A stretch of DNA of 64,000 bases from Methylobacterium soli (GCF_008806385.1 NZ_VZZK01000004.1:150201-214200), one strand, 5' to 3'. Positions 8,373-19,106 are shown, numbered from the stretch's first letter. A program made the numbers and translations. The notes: generated by a model not told the origin, from the letters alone.

Positions 8373-10479
8373 ATGGCGCATGCGCGAACACCAGCACACC
8401 GACCGCAGCAGCAAATCTTAAGACATACCCCGCAGGATGCACCAGATCTTGCCGGTGGTTCGATGCCAGCTCACCTCCTCGAAGACTTCGCGCAGGTCGC
8501 CTCCGACTGGTTCTGGGAGATCGACGCGAACGGGCGCTTCACCTATCTGAGCCAGAGCGTCGAGCGGTTCCTCGGCCGCGCCGCCACCGAGCTCGTCGGA
8601 CACCCGCGCGACGCCATCGCGACGAACCTGCGCGACACCGAGTTCTGGGCGCCCTACCGCGAGGCCCTGCTGCGGCGGCAGGAGTTTCGCGACTTCACCT
8701 ACCCGTATGCCCATCCCGACGGGGGCACCCGCTGGTTCCGGGTGAGCGGCAGGCCGCGCTTTGCCCCGGACGGGACCTATCTCGGCTATCGCGGCGTCGG
8801 CACCGACGTGAGCGGCGAGCAGGACGCCCGCGAGGCGCTGGCCGCGGCGCTCGCGGAACTGCAAGCCTCGAATGCCCGCCTCGTCGCACAGAACCAGCGC
8901 TTCGAGGCCGCGCTCAGCAACATGACGCAGGGATTGTGCATGTTCGACGCCGAGGCCCGCCTCGTCGTCTGCAATCACCGCTACCGCGAGATTTTCGGAT
9001 TGCCCGCCGAGGCGCTGACCTTCGGCACGGTTCAGCGGGAGATCTGCGCGATGCTGGTGGCGCGCGGCTGTTACCGGCGCGAAGTTACGGTCGACAGCCT
9101 GTGCGAGGGGACGCGCCTCGCGCTGCTCGCCGACGAGCCCGGCCCGATCCACCGGGAGCTCGCGGACGGGCGCATCCTCGCCGTCTGCTACCGGCCGCTG
9201 GAGGGCGGCGGCTGGGTCTCGACCTTCGAGGACATTACCGAGCGCCGCCGCAACGAGGCGCGGATCGCCCACATGGCCCGCCACGACGCGCTCACCGACC
9301 TGCCCAACCGGACCGCCTTGCGCGAGCACCGTCAACGACAGCCACGGCCACGGCACCGGCGACGCCTTGCTGCGCGCCGTCGCGGAGCGCCTCTGCGCGA
9401 ATGTGCGGGGCGGCGACCTGGTGGCGCGGCTCGGAGGCGACGAGTTCGCGGTGCTGCACCGGATCACCGACGAGAACGGCGCCTGCATCCTGGCCCAGCG
9501 CCTCATCGCGGTGGTGAGCCCTCCCTACGAACTCGGGGACGTCACGGTCGAGATCGGCATGAGCGTCGGCATCGCCCTGGCGGGGCCGGGCTGCGACGAC
9601 GTCGAGAGCCTGCTGCGCAACGCCGACACGGCGCTCTACCACGCCAAGGGCGAGGGACGCGGCCGGGCCTGCCTGTTCGAGCCCGCCATGGATGACAGCG
9701 CGCGGGCGCGCCGCCTGCTGGAGCGGGAGCTCCGCGACGCGCTGCAGCAGGACGCGTTCGCGCTGCATTACCAACCCCTGGTCGATCTCCGCAGCGGCGC
9801 CGTGACGGGGGTCGAGGCGCTGCTGCGCTGGCAGCACGCGGACCGGGGCCTCGTCAGCCCCGAGAGCTTCATCACCGTCGCGGAGGAGACCGGCCTCATC
9901 GTTCCAATCGGCGAGTGGGTGCTCAACCAGGCCTGCCGCGACGCGGCGGCCTGGCCGGGCAGCGTGAGCGTGGCCGTGAACGTCTCGGCGGTGCAGTTGC
10001 GCCACCGGGGCTTCGCGCAGAGCGTGTTCCTGGCCCTGGCCGCGGCGGGCCTCCCGCCCGGGCGCCTCGAGATCGAGATCACCGAGAGCGTGCTCCTCGA
10101 CGACACCGAGGCGAATCTCGAGACGCTGCACCTGCTGCGGAGCACCGGCATCCGCATCGCCATGGACGATTTCGGTACCGGCTATTCGAGCCTGAGCTAC
10201 CTGCGCCGCTTCCCCTTCGACAAGATCAAGATCGATCGCTCCTTCGTGCGCGACGCCGGCCTGACGCCGGATGCGGCCGCGATCATCCGGGCGCTGGTGA
10301 GCCTCGGCACCAGTCTCGGCATCACCACCCTGGTGGAGGGGATCGAGACCGAGGCGCAGCTCGCGGCGGTGCGCGCCGAGGGCTGCCGGGAGATGCAGGG
10401 CTTCCTGTTCAGCCCGCCCGTCCCGGCCGGCGAGGTCGCCGCGATCCTGACCGCGGAGCTGCGCCCCGAGGCGGCCTGA
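8373..10479 (+). pseudogene. PAS-GGDEF-EAL gene broken by an internal deletion/frameshift
   Basis: The first frame (start 8373, or 8463 at MPAHLLEDFAQVASD) encodes two PAS-type sensor segments and enters a GGDEF domain at RHDALTDLPNRTALRE. At about 9324-9328 the homologous sequence jumps to another frame: TVNDSHGHGTGDALLRAV...LGGDEFAV, then a full EAL domain to 10479. Compared with the intact paralogue at 24364-26454, about 25 codons are missing at the junction, including the first metal-binding Asp of the cyclase. The upstream frame continues only as Arg/Pro-rich nonsense to 9695. Cyclase activity should be lost; the EAL half might still be translated on its own. A sequencing or assembly error is less likely because of the size of the gap, but is not excluded. 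Confidence 0.8.
9367..10479 (+). CDS. Partial GGDEF plus complete EAL domain (downstream fragment of the broken gene)
   Basis: In-frame ATG within the second half of the GGDEF domain; 370 residues. It keeps the GGDEF signature (LGGDEFAV) but lacks the N-terminal half of that domain. The EAL domain looks complete: VEALLRW, NVSAVQL, EITESVLL, DDFGTGYSSLSYLRRF, KIKIDRSFV and EGIET. If it is expressed, it could be a c-di-GMP phosphodiesterase without its sensor. No convincing ribosome-binding site is visible before 9367, so independent translation is uncertain. Confidence 0.45.
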   Translation: MLRAVAERLCANVRGGDLVARLGGDEFAVLHRITDENGACILAQRLIAVVSPPYELGDVTVEIGMSVGIALAGPGCDDVESLLRNADTALYHAKGEGRGRACLFEPAMDDSARARRLLERELRDALQQDAFALHYQPLVDLRSGAVTGVEALLRWQHADRGLVSPESFITVAEETGLIVPIGEWVLNQACRDAAAWPGSVSVAVNVSAVQLRHRGFAQSVFLALAAAGLPPGRLEIEITESVLLDDTEANLETLHLLRSTGIRIAMDDFGTGYSSLSYLRRFPFDKIKIDRSFVRDAGLTPDAAAIIRALVSLGTSLGITTLVEGIETEAQLAAVRAEGCREMQGFLFSPPVPAGEVAAILTAELRPEAA

Positions 10480-10510
10480 GGGCCGGCCCCGGGCGGCCGC
10501 TCCGATCAGG

Positions 10511-10651
10511 CTACTTGCCCGAGAGCCCCTTGGAAAAGCCGGCCACGCGCCTGGCCATGCGGCGGGCCGGCCCGTCGAAGGCGTCGAGGAACAGGACGCC
10601 GCCCATCACGGAGGCGATCGTCAGGAAGAGCTGGGCCAAAGCGTGCGTCAT
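10511..10651 (-). CDS. Small hypothetical membrane protein
   Basis: 46 residues with a single hydrophobic segment (ALAQLFLTIASVMGGVLFL) followed by an Arg/Lys-rich tail. The ribosome-binding site is weak (GAGAG). It is not recognised as a family member. It converges on the broken EAL gene with 31 bases between stops. Confidence 0.4.
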   Translation of the reverse strand: MTHALAQLFLTIASVMGGVLFLDAFDGPARRMARRVAGFSKGLSGK

Positions 10652-10880
10652 CGAACGGCTCTCGTGATTCGGCTTTCCAAGACCCCGCACGATCGGGCGC
10701 GGCGGTCGGACAGGATTCAACCGGAACAGGGTGAATGGATGGTAAGCGCCGGTACCCGGCCGCGCTTTCCCGAACGGGTGCGCTCTGGGTGCCACGCCGC
10801 GGCGGCCCGAATGCCGGAGCCGGAACACCAGCCCACGCGGTCGTCCCTGTCGCGGTTCGGCGCTCGGCCTCGCGACGAGC

Positions 10881-11909
10881 CTATCGTCGCGCGACCGCGA
10901 TCGTGTTGTCATCGAGGAACATGAAGCGGATGCCGGCCGTCCGCAGGGCGGCGATGGCCGTGTGGCGGGAGCGTGACGCTCGCTTCTCTTCCCCGTCTTC
11001 CAGGCGCCGGATCGTCGAGAAGGACAGGCCGCTGGCCGTCGCGAGTTCGAGCATCGACCAATCGAGGAGGGCGCGCGCCGCGCGCAGATGATGGCCCTGC
11101 ACGGCCTGCTCCAGGCCCTCGCGCGCGAGATCCGAGATCGCGCAGGGGCCGCCTGCCGGATAGGTGATGATGGCCCATTCGAGGATCGCCGCGCTCCTGT
11201 CGCGAATGGGGACGCCGATGCCGTGGAAACGTTCGGGCGGCTGATCCTTCAGCCTCGTGAGCGTCCTCACGTGAATGGGCTGCCCGGCCATGAGCTGCTC
11301 GGTGATCTGGGAGCGCGACGCCTCGCGCTCCTGCTGTGCAACCGTTGCGAAGTGATCCGCCTCGATCTCCTCTCGCGGGAGTCCGGTCAGCGTGCAGAGC
11401 TCGGTCGGAACCAACGGGGCGCCGCTCGCCTGGGAGGTGAACTGGATGAGGCGAGTCTGCTCGAACACGGCCAGGCGCCACCGCCGCTCGATGTCCCGCG
11501 CACGGGCGAGAAGCTCCCGGTCGGTGACATCGAGGATGACGCCGCTCGCCGCCCTGGGGCGTCCCTCCGGCGTGACGAGCACCTCGCCCCGGCTCCAGAG
11601 GACGCGGATGCTGCCGTCCGGGCGGATCACCCGGACATTGCATTCCTGCAGGAGACCGCCCGCCGTGACCTGCTCGGCGGTCTGGATCCGGTAGCGGTCC
11701 TCGGGATGCATCAGGGCGACGAACAGATCGTAGCTCGGCCGCACTGCGCCGGGCTCCAGGCCCAGCAGGCGATAGAAGCCGGGCGACCAGACATGCTCGT
11801 TCGTGCCGAAGGTCCAGCCCCAGTTTCCGGTCAACCGGAAGGTCTCGAGGAGGCGCAGGAACCCGCGCGAGGAGAAGTCCCTCTGCCCGAAGTCCGGTTG
11901 CAGATTCAT
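10881..11909 (-). CDS. PAS-domain regulator with C-terminal helix-turn-helix
   Basis: 342 residues. A PAS fold with PAC segment spans about 25-150 (GNWGWTFGTNEHVWSPGFYRLLGLEPG, then GVILDVTDREL), followed by a second sensor-like region. The C-terminus reads RAARALLDWSMLELATASGLSFSTIRRLEDG, a Cro/XRE-type HTH, and ends with a LRTAGIRFMFLDDN segment common after such HTHs in Rhizobiales. I infer a cytoplasmic sensor that binds DNA directly. The start at 11909 has GGAGG 8 bases upstream; an in-frame ATG at 11966 has none. The ligand is unknown. Confidence 0.8.
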   Translation of the reverse strand: MNLQPDFGQRDFSSRGFLRLLETFRLTGNWGWTFGTNEHVWSPGFYRLLGLEPGAVRPSYDLFVALMHPEDRYRIQTAEQVTAGGLLQECNVRVIRPDGSIRVLWSRGEVLVTPEGRPRAASGVILDVTDRELLARARDIERRWRLAVFEQTRLIQFTSQASGAPLVPTELCTLTGLPREEIEADHFATVAQQEREASRSQITEQLMAGQPIHVRTLTRLKDQPPERFHGIGVPIRDRSAAILEWAIITYPAGGPCAISDLAREGLEQAVQGHHLRAARALLDWSMLELATASGLSFSTIRRLEDGEEKRASRSRHTAIAALRTAGIRFMFLDDNTIAVARR

Positions 11910-12364
11910 GATCGTAACCTCCAACCGGAGCGCGAACCGGACTCGACGCGATTCGATTTCCGTCACGCGCTGGCGGTGAGGTCGGCTGGCGTCGATCCCT
12001 GCGATTCCTCACCGCAAGTCGATCCCCAGCATTCGAGTGGGTCTTCGCGCCAGCCGAAGTATCGGCGCGAAGCCCGGCGGCCACATGACGGCCGGCCTTT
12101 GCAGCCCTGGCGCCCTCAATCCTGTTCCAACCTCGATTTCTTCGAATCAACTTAACTTATGCTAAGGCGCGACTCTCCGGTTGTCCAACGACGCTCGTAG
12201 CGACGGCCCCCGATGCTGAGCGCATGCGATGAGAGCACCGCGCCAGCTGAGGCCGCTTCGAGGCGCTGACACGCGCTTGGCGCGCAACCGGCTGTTCGGC
12301 GTGCGCATGCGGGAGACGAGCAGGACGCCCGGCGCATGCGCGTCGCAATCGTCCTGAGGACTGC
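11910..12364. other. Intergenic region without a recognisable gene
   Basis: 455 bases between the PAS-HTH regulator start and the purD stop. Short open frames here have no family resemblance or ribosome-binding site. The part near 12085-12165 is relatively A+T-rich, as expected for a promoter of the regulator, but I cannot place boxes with confidence. Confidence 0.6.
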
Positions 12365-13648
12365 TCAGATTCCCCCGCCCGCCACCTCGCGGGCCACGGC
12401 GCGCCGGCCGATGTCGCGGCGGCAGAAGCCCTCCGGCCAGTCGATCCGGGCGATCGCCGCGTAGGCGCGTGCCTGGGCCTCCATCACGCTGTCGCCGAGT
12501 GCCGTGACGGCGAGCACCCTTCCGCCATCGGCCAGGAGCTTGTCGCCCTCCGACCGGGTGCCGGCTTGGAACACGAAGACCGCGTCGCTCGCCTCCGCCT
12601 CCGCGACGCCCCGGATCGTCGAGCCGCGCACCACCGTCCCGGGATAGCCCGCCGCCGCCATCACCACCGTCAGGGCCGCCCGGTGCTCGTCGAATTCGAG
12701 GGAGACGCCCGAGAGGTCCCCGTCGCAGGCCGAGAGCAGGGCGGGGACGAGGTCCGAGGCGAGGCGCGGCATCAGCACCTGGGCCTCCGGGTCGCCGAAG
12801 CGGGTATTGTACTCGATGAGCTTCGGCCCCGCCTCGGTCAGCATCAGCCCGGCATAGAGGATGCCGGTGAAGGGCATCCCCCGCGCCCGCATGCCCCGGA
12901 GCGTCGGCGCGATGATCGTGTCCATCACGGTTCGGGCGATCGCCGGCGTCACGATGGTGGCGGGCGAGTAGGCGCCCATGCCGCCGGTATTCGGGCCCCG
13001 GTCGCCGTCGAAGACGCGCTTGTGGTCCTGGGCGGTACCGATCGCGATGGCGCGGGTGCCGTCGCAGAGGGCGAAGAAGCTCGCCTCTTCGCCGGTCATG
13101 CATTCCTCGATCACGATCTCGGTGCCGGGCTCCGCGAACAGGGCCCGGATCGCGGCCTCGGCCTGATCCGCGGTCTCGGCCACCGTCACGCCCTTGCCGG
13201 CCGCGAGCCCGTCCGCCTTGACCACGATGGGGGCGCCCTTCTCCCGCAGGTAGGCGAGGGCCGGCTCGAGGGCCCTGAACCGCGCGAAGGCGGCGGTGGG
13301 GATGCCGTACTCGGCGCAGAGGTCCTTGGTGAAGCCCTTCGAGCCTTCGAGCTGGGCCGCGGCCCGGGTCGGCCCGAAGGCGCGAATGCCCGCCGCGCTC
13401 AGATCATCGACGAGGCCCGCCACCAGCGGCGCCTCGGGCCCGACCACCACGAGGCCGACGCCGTTCTGCTCGCAGAAGGCCCGCACGGCCGCGTGGTCCG
13501 TGACCGCGAGGTCGGGCCGGTTCTCCCCGTGCCGCTGCGTGCCGGGATTGCCCGGCGCGGTGAACAGGCGCGAGCAGAGCGGGCTCTTCGAGAGAGCGTA
13601 GGCCAGCGCGTGCTCACGGCCGCCGGAGCCGATCAGAAGGATGTTCAT
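12365..13648 (-). CDS. purD: Phosphoribosylamine-glycine ligase PurD
   Basis: Second step of de novo purine synthesis: ATP-dependent joining of phosphoribosylamine and glycine. 427 residues, standard length, ATP-grasp fold. It begins [19 protein letters not shown], has [53 protein letters not shown] and [18 protein letters not shown], all diagnostic. It is divergent from xseA across about 275 bases. Confidence 0.97.
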   Translation of the reverse strand: MNILLIGSGGREHALAYALSKSPLCSRLFTAPGNPGTQRHGENRPDLAVTDHAAVRAFCEQNGVGLVVVGPEAPLVAGLVDDLSAAGIRAFGPTRAAAQLEGSKGFTKDLCAEYGIPTAAFARFRALEPALAYLREKGAPIVVKADGLAAGKGVTVAETADQAEAAIRALFAEPGTEIVIEECMTGEEASFFALCDGTRAIAIGTAQDHKRVFDGDRGPNTGGMGAYSPATIVTPAIARTVMDTIIAPTLRGMRARGMPFTGILYAGLMLTEAGPKLIEYNTRFGDPEAQVLMPRLASDLVPALLSACDGDLSGVSLEFDEHRAALTVVMAAAGYPGTVVRGSTIRGVAEAEASDAVFVFQAGTRSEGDKLLADGGRVLAVTALGDSVMEAQARAYAAIARIDWPEGFCRRDIGRRAVAREVAGGGI

Positions 13649-13923
13649 GGGGAGGGGGTTTTCCTCAAAAACAGGCTCCGAGGGAAGGACGATTCTGGGC
13701 TCCGACGCGCTTCGTGCACGGGAACGCGGGTTTCTCCCCGCCGCGTCGGGGCCGGCGCGGCGGGGCAGGGGGGCGCTCGCCCTGGAGAATGAGGGCCTTC
13801 GGGAATGAGGGTCTTCGCGCCCCGTCCCGCTCGGGTCGGCGAGGCCGAATCATTCGGGATGATCGCGGGCCGTGTCCGCCATGCCCTCGACCGGCGGGCG
13901 CGCCGCCGCTAGCCTCTGCGCCC

Positions 13924-15471
13924 ATGTCCATCCTCGCCGCCCTGACGCAAGCGCCGCCCACGAACGAGACCGAATGGTCGGTCGGCGACCTCGCGGCGGC
14001 CTTGCGCCGCACGCTGGAGGACGCCTTCGGGAACGTGCGCCTGCGCGGCGAGATCTCGGGCTATCGCGGCCAGCACGGCTCCGGCCACGCCTATTTCTCC
14101 CTGAAGGACGGCAATGCCCGCATCGATGCGGTGGTCTGGAAGGGCACCTTCAACCGCCTGCGCCAGAAGCCGAAGGAAGGCCTGGAGGTCGTCGCCACCG
14201 GCAAGATCACGACATTCGCGGGCAAGTCCTCCTACCAGATCGTGATCGAGAGCCTGGAGCCCGCCGGCATCGGTGCCTGGATGGCGCTGCTGGAGGAGCG
14301 CAAGCGCGTTCTCGCGGCGGAAGGATTGTTCGCCCCCGAGGCCAAGCGGCCAATCCCCTACCTGCCGGGAGTCGTGGGCGTCGTCACCTCGCCCACCGGC
14401 GCGGTGATTCGCGACATCCTGCACCGGCTGGAGGACCGCTTTCCCCGCCACGTCCTGGTCTGGCCCGTGCGGGTGCAGGGGGAGGGGGCGGCGGACGAGG
14501 TCGCGGCGGCGATCCGCGGCTTCAACGCGCTCGCGCCCGGCGGCCCGATCCCGCGGCCGGACGTGCTCATCGTCGCCCGGGGCGGCGGCTCGATCGAGGA
14601 CCTCTGGGCCTTCAACGAGGAGGCGGTGGTGCGCGCCGCCTTCACCAGTACCATCCCGCTGATCTCGGCGGTGGGCCACGAGACCGACACCACGCTGATC
14701 GACCACGTCGCCGACCGGCGCGCCCCGACGCCGACGGGCGCGGCCGAGATGGCGGTGCCGGTGCGGGCCGACCTCATGGCGCAGGTCGATGATCTGGGGC
14801 GGCGCCGAAGCGAGGCGATCCTGCGCAAGCTCGACCGGGAGCGAACCGACCTGCGGGCGCTCCTGCGCGCCATGCCGAATGCCGACGCGTTCCTGGCCGC
14901 CAAGCGCCAGCGCCTCGACCTCGCCGAGGCCCGGCTGATCCCGGCGCTGGCCGGCAATGCCCGCGTGTACCGGGATCGGTTCGGGCAGGTGCTGGAGCGC
15001 CTGAGCCGGCATCCGCCGGAACTCGGCCTCGCCCGCGCGAAGGCGCGCCTGGCCGCCATCGATCACCGGCCCCGCACGGCGATGCTCCACCGGATCGAGC
15101 GCGGGGGCGACACCCTCGCGGCCCTCGGACGCCTGCTCGGCTCCCTCGGCTACAAGGCCGTGCTCGCCCGCGGCTACGCGCTGGTCCGCGACGAGGCCGG
15201 CGCGCCGTTGCGCAGCGTCGCGGGCCTCACGCCCGGCCGGCGCCTGCACCTCGAACTTGCCGACGGCACCGTCCGGATCCGGACGGAGGATGCCGGGACG
15301 GAAGGCGGGGAGGAGCCTGCTCCGAAGGCCAAGCGGGCACCGCGCCGGACGCTCACGAGGGAGGCGGGGCAGGACGCGGCGCGAGAGCCGGGCCGGGGCC
15401 GGAAGGCCGCCGCGACGTCGCAGGCCCTCGCGGAGGAGATTCCGGGCCCGCGCCAGGGCAGCCTGTTCTGA
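13924..15471 (+). CDS. xseA: Exodeoxyribonuclease VII large subunit XseA
   Basis: Catalytic subunit of ExoVII, which degrades single-stranded DNA in both directions; it needs XseB, not in this window. 515 residues. There is an N-terminal OB fold ([23 protein letters not shown] within 45-70), then the catalytic domain with [14 protein letters not shown] and [25 protein letters not shown], then coiled coil. The C-terminus adds about 60 basic, low-complexity residues before the usual QGSLF ending. The start gives the family N-terminus ([11 protein letters not shown]...[11 protein letters not shown]) although no clear Shine-Dalgarno is visible. Confidence 0.95.
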   Translation: MSILAALTQAPPTNETEWSVGDLAAALRRTLEDAFGNVRLRGEISGYRGQHGSGHAYFSLKDGNARIDAVVWKGTFNRLRQKPKEGLEVVATGKITTFAGKSSYQIVIESLEPAGIGAWMALLEERKRVLAAEGLFAPEAKRPIPYLPGVVGVVTSPTGAVIRDILHRLEDRFPRHVLVWPVRVQGEGAADEVAAAIRGFNALAPGGPIPRPDVLIVARGGGSIEDLWAFNEEAVVRAAFTSTIPLISAVGHETDTTLIDHVADRRAPTPTGAAEMAVPVRADLMAQVDDLGRRRSEAILRKLDRERTDLRALLRAMPNADAFLAAKRQRLDLAEARLIPALAGNARVYRDRFGQVLERLSRHPPELGLARAKARLAAIDHRPRTAMLHRIERGGDTLAALGRLLGSLGYKAVLARGYALVRDEAGAPLRSVAGLTPGRRLHLELADGTVRIRTEDAGTEGGEEPAPKAKRAPRRTLTREAGQDAAREPGRGRKAAATSQALAEEIPGPRQGSLF

Positions 15472-15732
15472 GGCGCCGTGCCGGCGACGGACGGGCGGAG
15501 TGGCCGGGACGATGGCGCAAGGATTCACGTTCCGGGCGCGCCCCCCGTCTGCGCGGAGCCCGCTTGACGGGCGTGGCGCCGTTTGCGACCGGACCGCGCG
15601 GCACGAGTCCTGCCTTGGATGAGGAGCCCCGGCGGGCCGGGCCTCCAATCCTGTGACGATCGAGCCCACTGCTTTGAGCCTTGCCAACGCTCTCCGCCAG
15701 CTTTCCCACCCAGTCTCCCGCCAGGACATGCG

Positions 15733-15960
15733 ATGACCACGACGATCGACAGTACGCAGAAGCTCCACCTCGTCTTCGGGGGCGAGCTCGAGAATCTCGA
15801 CGGCGTCCGCTTCCGCGACATTGCGGGCCTCGATGTGGTCGGCATCTTCCCCGACTACGCCTCCGCCCAGGCGGCCTGGAAGTCCAAGGCCCAGGCTACC
15901 GTCGACCAGGCGCAGACGCGCTACTTCATCGTGCACCTGCACCGGCTGCTGGAGCCGTGA
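15733..15960 (+). CDS. DUF4170 family protein
   Basis: 75 residues: MTTTIDSTQKLHLVFGGEL..., with the family-typical LHLVFGGEL and FPDYASAQAAWKSKAQATVDQA, ending in FIVHLHRLLEP. DUF4170 is a small cytoplasmic alphaproteobacterial family of unknown function, often encoded near prs or xseA. The start is supported by the family N-terminus. Confidence 0.85.
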   Translation: MTTTIDSTQKLHLVFGGELENLDGVRFRDIAGLDVVGIFPDYASAQAAWKSKAQATVDQAQTRYFIVHLHRLLEP

Positions 15961-16041
15961 GCGATGCGGGATGCCTCGCGCGGTCGGATCCCCAGCCAGG
16001 CGGGTTCTGTGCAGAGCAGGCCTGCTGGCGCCATGAAGGCA

Positions 16042-16070
16042 TTGTGACACCTCCCCAGCGCTGATAAGAG
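16042..16070 (+). promoter_or_regulatory. Possible sigma-70 promoter of prs
   Basis: TTGTGA (16042-16047), 17 bases, TAAGAG (16065-16070), in the gap before prs. Both boxes deviate from consensus; placement is tentative. Confidence 0.35.
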
Positions 16071-16170
16071 CGCGACCGGTCGTTCCGACGTTCCAGGCGG
16101 CCGGATCAGCGCTGTTTTCAGGTAATTTCAGTGTTTCTCGGCCCGAGATCCTCGACGTGAGTGTGCCGGC

Positions 16171-17115
16171 ATGAAGTCCTCGATCAAGATCATCGCCGGC
16201 AATGCGAGCCGGCCATTGGCCGAGGCCATCGCCGCCTATCTCGAATTGCCGCTCGCCAAGTGCATGGTGCGGCGCTTCGCCGATATGGAGATCTTCGTCG
16301 AGCTGCAGGAGAACGTCCGCGGCGAGGACGTGTTCATCGTGCAATCGACGTCGTTCCCGGCCAACGACCACCTGATGGAACTCCTGATCATGATCGACGC
16401 GGCGCGGCGCTCCTCGGCGCGCCGCATCACGGCGGTGATCCCGTATTTCGGCTATGCCCGGCAGGACCGGCGCACCTCGGGCCGCACCCCGATCTCGGCC
16501 AAGCTCGTGGCGAACCTGATCACGGAAGCGGGCGCCGACCGGGTGCTGACCCTCGATCTCCATGCCGGCCAGATCCAGGGCTTCTTCGACATTCCCACCG
16601 ACAATCTCTTCGCCGCCCCCGTGATGGTGCGCGACATCAAGGAGCGCCTGCCGGTCCAGGACCGCCTGGTGGTCTCCCCCGATGTCGGCGGCGTGGTCCG
16701 GGCCCGCGCCATCGCCAAGCGCATCGATGCCTCCCTAGCCATCGTCGACAAGCGCCGCGAGCGGCCGGGCGAATCCGAGGTGATGAACATCATCGGCGAG
16801 GTCGAGGGGCGCTCCTGCATCCTCGTCGACGACATCGTCGATTCGGGCGGCACCCTGGTGAACGCCGCCGAGGCGCTGCTCAACGCGGGCGCCAAGGAGG
16901 TCTCGGCCTACATCACGCACGGGGTCCTGTCGGGGGGCGCGGTCTCGCGCATCGCGGCCTCGCGGATGAAGGAACTCGTCATCACCGACTCGATCCAGCC
17001 GACACAGGCGGTCAAGCTCGCCCGCAACATCCGCGTCGCCTCGATCGCGCCGCTGCTCGGCGAGGCCATCGGGCGCACGGCGACCGAATCCAGCGTCTCC
17101 AGCCTGTTCGACTGA
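16171..17115 (+). CDS. prs: Ribose-phosphate pyrophosphokinase
   Basis: Makes PRPP from ribose-5-phosphate and ATP for purine, pyrimidine, His, Trp and NAD synthesis. 314 residues, normal. Diagnostic segments: [59 protein letters not shown] (the Mg/ATP flexible region) and the PRPP-binding loop [20 protein letters not shown]. Product feeds purD, trpF and others in this window, but there is no operon link. Confidence 0.97.
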   Translation: MKSSIKIIAGNASRPLAEAIAAYLELPLAKCMVRRFADMEIFVELQENVRGEDVFIVQSTSFPANDHLMELLIMIDAARRSSARRITAVIPYFGYARQDRRTSGRTPISAKLVANLITEAGADRVLTLDLHAGQIQGFFDIPTDNLFAAPVMVRDIKERLPVQDRLVVSPDVGGVVRARAIAKRIDASLAIVDKRRERPGESEVMNIIGEVEGRSCILVDDIVDSGGTLVNAAEALLNAGAKEVSAYITHGVLSGGAVSRIAASRMKELVITDSIQPTQAVKLARNIRVASIAPLLGEAIGRTATESSVSSLFD

Positions 17116-17282
17116 AGGCGCCTCGGCCGTCCCTCTGATCCGGCGGCCGCGCTGGCCCTGAGACGGCCCGTCGCGCCGGATGGGCGCGCCCCGGCCCGGC
17201 ACTATCTTCGCTTCGAGGCAAGCGGCCCATCGATCACCTTGGAGCGGTGGCGCCGGTCTGCCTGCGCGCGGGGGCGGGTATC

Positions 17283-18161
17283 ATGGGGGGCGGACACGTC
17301 GTCATCGGCATCCACGGGCTCGCCAACAAGCCGCCCGAGGAGGAGAAGGCCAAGTGGTGGCTGGCCGCGATCCGGGAAGGCATCGAGCGCAACTGCGCCT
17401 CGGTTCCGGCCGCCTTTCCCTTCGACTTCGTCTATTGGGCGAGCCTGCGCTACGCCGAGCCCCTCGGGTCCGACAGCAACCTCGAACCCTACCGGCCAGC
17501 GGCGAAGGCCGAGGCCTTCCCGCGCTACACGCCGGAGGAGGCCGGCCGCACCAGCCTGGTCGGGCGCCTCTACCACAAGCTCGGATGGCTGGAACACGTG
17601 ACCGGCCTGACGCCGCTGGACGACGTCATCCTCGAATACCGCCTCGACGATCTCTGGAACTACCACCAGGACAGCGCCTTCCGGGACGCCGCGCGGGCGC
17701 GCCTCCTCGCGTGCCTGCGCGGCCGCCGCGCGGATCGCATCCTGCTCGCCGCCCATTCCATGGGCTCGATCATCGCCTACGATTGCCTGCGCATCCTGGA
17801 ACGCACCGATCCGGATCTCCGGGTCGATCACTTCGTCACGATGGGCGCGCCGCTGGGTCTCGTCGAGGTGCAGGCCGAGATCGCGGCCGAGCACGGGTCG
17901 GTGCGCATGCCCGATACCGCGCTCGCCTGGACGAACCTCACCGACAAGGCCGACATCGCCACCGTGGCGGCGGTGCTCGGCGACGAATTTTCCGTCAATG
18001 CCCGGGGGGCAAAGCCCCGCGACGTGCCGGTGATCAACGCCTATCGCCGCCCGGACGGCACGCCGAACCACCACAAATCCTACGGCTACCTGCGCACGCC
18101 CGAATTCTCCGAGATCGTCCAGGCCTTCCTGGCGGGATCAGGGTCCGCCCCGGCGGGATGA
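17283..18161 (+). CDS. Serine-esterase-like alpha/beta hydrolase of unknown substrate
   Basis: 292 residues. It begins MGGGHVVIGIHGLANKPPEEEKAKWW, an HG oxyanion motif on an alpha/beta hydrolase strand. The nucleophile elbow is AAHSMGSIIAYD (A-H-S-M-G), with Ser as the presumed nucleophile; a late acid and the His in PNHHKSYGY could complete a triad. No signal peptide, so cytoplasmic. I do not recognise a named family beyond lipase/PGAP1-like esterases. The ATG at 17283 was preferred over one 36 bases upstream because the HVVIGIHG strand then begins at once. Confidence 0.75.
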   Translation: MGGGHVVIGIHGLANKPPEEEKAKWWLAAIREGIERNCASVPAAFPFDFVYWASLRYAEPLGSDSNLEPYRPAAKAEAFPRYTPEEAGRTSLVGRLYHKLGWLEHVTGLTPLDDVILEYRLDDLWNYHQDSAFRDAARARLLACLRGRRADRILLAAHSMGSIIAYDCLRILERTDPDLRVDHFVTMGAPLGLVEVQAEIAAEHGSVRMPDTALAWTNLTDKADIATVAAVLGDEFSVNARGAKPRDVPVINAYRRPDGTPNHHKSYGYLRTPEFSEIVQAFLAGSGSAPAG

Positions 18162-18223
18162 GGACCGGTCCTGGCAGGATCAGCGATCGCGCCCGCCGGA
18201 GCGCGTCCGATCCGCAAACGCGA

Positions 18224-18251
18224 TTGCGCGGAACCCCTTGGAACCTATATA
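18224..18251 (+). promoter_or_regulatory. Sigma-70 promoter of trcR
   Basis: TTGCGC (18224-18229), 16 bases, TATATA (18246-18251), about 130 bases before the trcR start. The A+T-rich -10 stands out in this G+C-rich context. The long leader may hold further control. Confidence 0.5.
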
Positions 18252-18380
18252 GACGACGTTCCCCTTTTACAGCGTGAGACGGGATGCTCCGGCCCCTCGG
18301 ATCAGCGGGCCGGAGCCCGCGGGCCATCGTCCGCGTGTCCCTTCGGTCCCGTCCCCCGTCACTTCGTTGGAGTTGCCCGC

Positions 18381-19100
18381 ATGTCCCAGGGTCCGCTGAT
18401 GCCGAAGGCGACCGCCGTGTGGCTGGTCGAGAATACCTCGCTCGCCTTCGAGCAGATCGCCGACTTCTGCAAGCTGCACCCCCTCGAGGTGAAGGGAATC
18501 GCCGACGGCGAGGTCGCGGCGGGCATCAAGGGCCTCGACCCGATCACCACGGGCCAGCTCACCCGCGACGAGATCGAGAAGGCGCAGAAATCCCCGAACT
18601 ACCGCCTCAAGGTCGCGGTCTCCAAGGTGAAGCTGCCCGAGGTCAAGCGCACCACCAAGGGCCCGCGCTATACGCCCCTGTCGCGCCGCCAGGACCGCCC
18701 GAACGCGATCCTCTGGCTGCTGCGCAACCATCCCGAGCTCAAGGACGCGCAGATCATCCGGCTGGTCGGCACCACCAAGTCGACGATCCAGCAGATCCGC
18801 GAGCGCACCCACTGGAATTCGGGCTCGCTGCAGCCGATGGATCCGGTGACCCTCGGCCTTTGCACGCAGATCGATCTCGATTTCGAGGTGCAGCGCGCCG
18901 CCAAGGACCGCCCCGCCGCGGTGGCGACCGATGCCGGCGCCTCGCTCCTGCCCGCCGAGGTCTCGACGGCCCCCGAGGCGGAGACCGAGGAGCAGGACGA
19001 GCACCGCCACGGCAGCCGAGGCGAGGAGCGGCTCGACGCCGATTCGGTCTTCGCCAAGTTGAAGGGCATGCGCCGCCCCGACGAGGACGACGAGGAATAA
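18381..19100 (+). CDS. trcR: DUF1013 family cell-cycle regulator (TrcR-type)
   Basis: 239 residues: MSQGPLMPKATAVWLVENTSL, then EQIADFCKLHPLEVKGIADGEVA, RYTPLSRRQDRPNAILWLLRNHPEL and IIRLVGTTKSTIQQIRERTHWN, with HTH-like character. This is the alphaproteobacterial DUF1013 family, whose Caulobacter member is the cell-cycle transcription regulator TrcR (established for Caulobacter; function here by homology). The C-terminal 50 residues are acidic and variable. A 22-bp perfect palindrome lies 6 bases after the stop. Confidence 0.85.
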   Translation: MSQGPLMPKATAVWLVENTSLAFEQIADFCKLHPLEVKGIADGEVAAGIKGLDPITTGQLTRDEIEKAQKSPNYRLKVAVSKVKLPEVKRTTKGPRYTPLSRRQDRPNAILWLLRNHPELKDAQIIRLVGTTKSTIQQIRERTHWNSGSLQPMDPVTLGLCTQIDLDFEVQRAAKDRPAAVATDAGASLLPAEVSTAPEAETEEQDEHRHGSRGEERLDADSVFAKLKGMRRPDEDDEE

Positions 19101-19106
19101 GTCTCG

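Noticed and set aside
10653..10676. EcfG-like GGAAA-N16-CGTT upstream of the small membrane gene at 10511
   Set aside because: One mismatch, and the -10 would lie at the start codon, leaving no leader.
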